From the NCBI GenBank assembly GCA_964549785.1, contig CAZJXA010000009.1:1-34315 (forward strand): DNA of 34,315 bases. Reading direction: 5' to 3'. A model generated the notes under the pieces. It was not told the DNA's origin and searched no databases. It saw only the letters and a list, made by a program, of their open reading frames with translations. This document shows, in pieces, positions 33,720-34,315 of the stretch; positions within the stretch are counted from its first letter, which is position 1; every line of letters begins with the position of its first letter. This DNA comes from JBEIUO01 sp964549785 (lineage in GTDB: Bacteria; Planctomycetota; Phycisphaerae; Phycisphaerales; UBA1924). Made by a program: the position numbers and the translations under genes.

Positions 33720-34315
33720 TTACTTGTCGCCGACTTCGATCCGCATGAAGAGGACGCCGCCTTTGGTGATCCGCTGGCCGGCCTTCAGGCCGTGCGGGCC
33801 CGCAAAGGCGGCGAGCTCCACGAGGGGGACACCGGGCGTCGGCGCACAACTCCACGTTTCCCACAACTGGGCCATCTTGGTCGGCATGGCGGGTGAGAGC
33901 AGCAGGCTGGCCACCCGGAGGGCTTCGGCGCAGCAGTACAGGATCGCCGCGAGCCGGCCTTTGGCGACCGGATCGGTCTCGACGGTCTTCGCGAGTTTGA
34001 ACGGTTGGGTGACGTTGATGAACCCGTCCACGCGGCTCACGATCGCCATTCCCTGCAACAGAGCGTCGCCGATTTCGCAACGGGCCATTTGGTGGATCGC
34101 GGCCCGCACATGCTCGGCGACGTCGTTGGGCCAGTCGAAGACCAGCTCCATGGGCGGGACGAGGTCGAGCGGATTGGCGGGGAAGGCTCCCGGCGCGGCG
34201 TGGGGCGAGGGGAAGTTGAAGGCGAGTTCGGGCGGCGGGGGGGGCAACACGCCGCCAAAGTACTTGTCGATCATGTTGCCGACGCGGCTGGCGCAGTTGC
34301 CGATTCCGTTGGCGA
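33720..34315 (-). CDS. metG: Methionyl-tRNA synthetase, C-terminal part
   Basis: The gene runs off the right edge, so only about the last 197 residues are seen. The first visible residues ANGIGNCASRVGNMIDKYFG match the start of the anticodon-binding domain (typical form N-x-LGN-x-x-SR-x-x-x-M-x-x-KY). Later features are FINVTQPFKLAKT, containing the conserved N and W/F-K positions, and EALRVASLLLSPAMPTKM, another MetG helix. The end, RITKGGVLFMRIE, matches enzymes that stop after the anticodon domain, so the extra C-terminal tRNA-binding domain found in some MetG proteins is absent. The enzyme charges initiator and elongator tRNA-Met in the cytoplasm. Confidence 0.93.
   Translation of the reverse strand, partial: ANGIGNCASRVGNMIDKYFGGVLPPPPPELAFNFPSPHAAPGAFPANPLDLVPPMELVFDWPNDVAEHVRAAIHQMARCEIGDALLQGMAIVSRVDGFINVTQPFKLAKTVETDPVAKGRLAAILYCCAEALRVASLLLSPAMPTKMAQLWETWSCAPTPGVPLVELAAFAGPHGLKAGQRITKGGVLFMRIEVGDK

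Overview
The window is high-GC DNA that most likely comes from a planctomycete of the class Phycisphaerae. This is inferred from gene content. It holds two separate MoxR/DUF58/VWA (Bat-type) gene clusters, a pair of pseudopilin-like proteins with a prepilin leader, a secreted protein ending in type I dockerin repeats, and a surface protein with a PAPGP-type variant of the PEP-CTERM sorting tail. No organism name can be read from the sequence itself.

Layout. Bases 3-398 are the 3' end of an NHL-repeat gene. Bases 398-13944 form cluster A, all on the + strand: a 1045-aa membrane VWA protein, a MoxR ATPase, a small lipoprotein, a DUF58 protein, a BatA-type VWA protein, an 821-aa membrane protein, an ABC ATPase and an ABC-2 permease built from two homologous halves. 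The last four genes overlap by 4 nt at each junction. Bases 14043-16115 (- strand) carry two tandem paralogous pseudopilin-like genes, and just upstream lies what looks like the decayed 3' tail of a third copy. Bases 16433-18094 encode a secreted NxxGxxxF-repeat protein with a dockerin. Bases 18321-28151 form cluster B (+ strand): a second MoxR, a second DUF58 protein, a BatD-like membrane protein, two VWA proteins, a small helical protein with a cysteine-rich tail, and a 1287-aa exported protein of unknown function. Bases 28244-32296 (- strand) are dnaE. A divergent gene at 32602-33336 encodes the sorted surface protein, followed by a clear intrinsic terminator, a small membrane protein, and the 3' end of metG on the - strand.

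How the genes may work together. In known MoxR/Bat operons the MoxR AAA+ ATPase works with VWA-domain partners, often as a chaperone-like or metal-insertion system at the membrane. Cluster A ties such a set to an ABC-2 transporter by stop/start overlaps, which suggests one envelope-associated machine. Cluster B is a more classical Bat set with an added giant periplasmic protein. The two pseudopilin genes and the dockerin gene sit between the two clusters.

Smaller signals. These include a perfect palindrome upstream of the first DUF58 gene, a long inverted repeat upstream of the first BatA gene, a dockerin-like coding remnant in front of the second DUF58 gene, a 19-codon mini-ORF bridging the two VWA genes of cluster B, and a possible internal thioester Cys/Gln pair in the surface protein. 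No rRNA, tRNA, CRISPR array or insertion sequence was seen.
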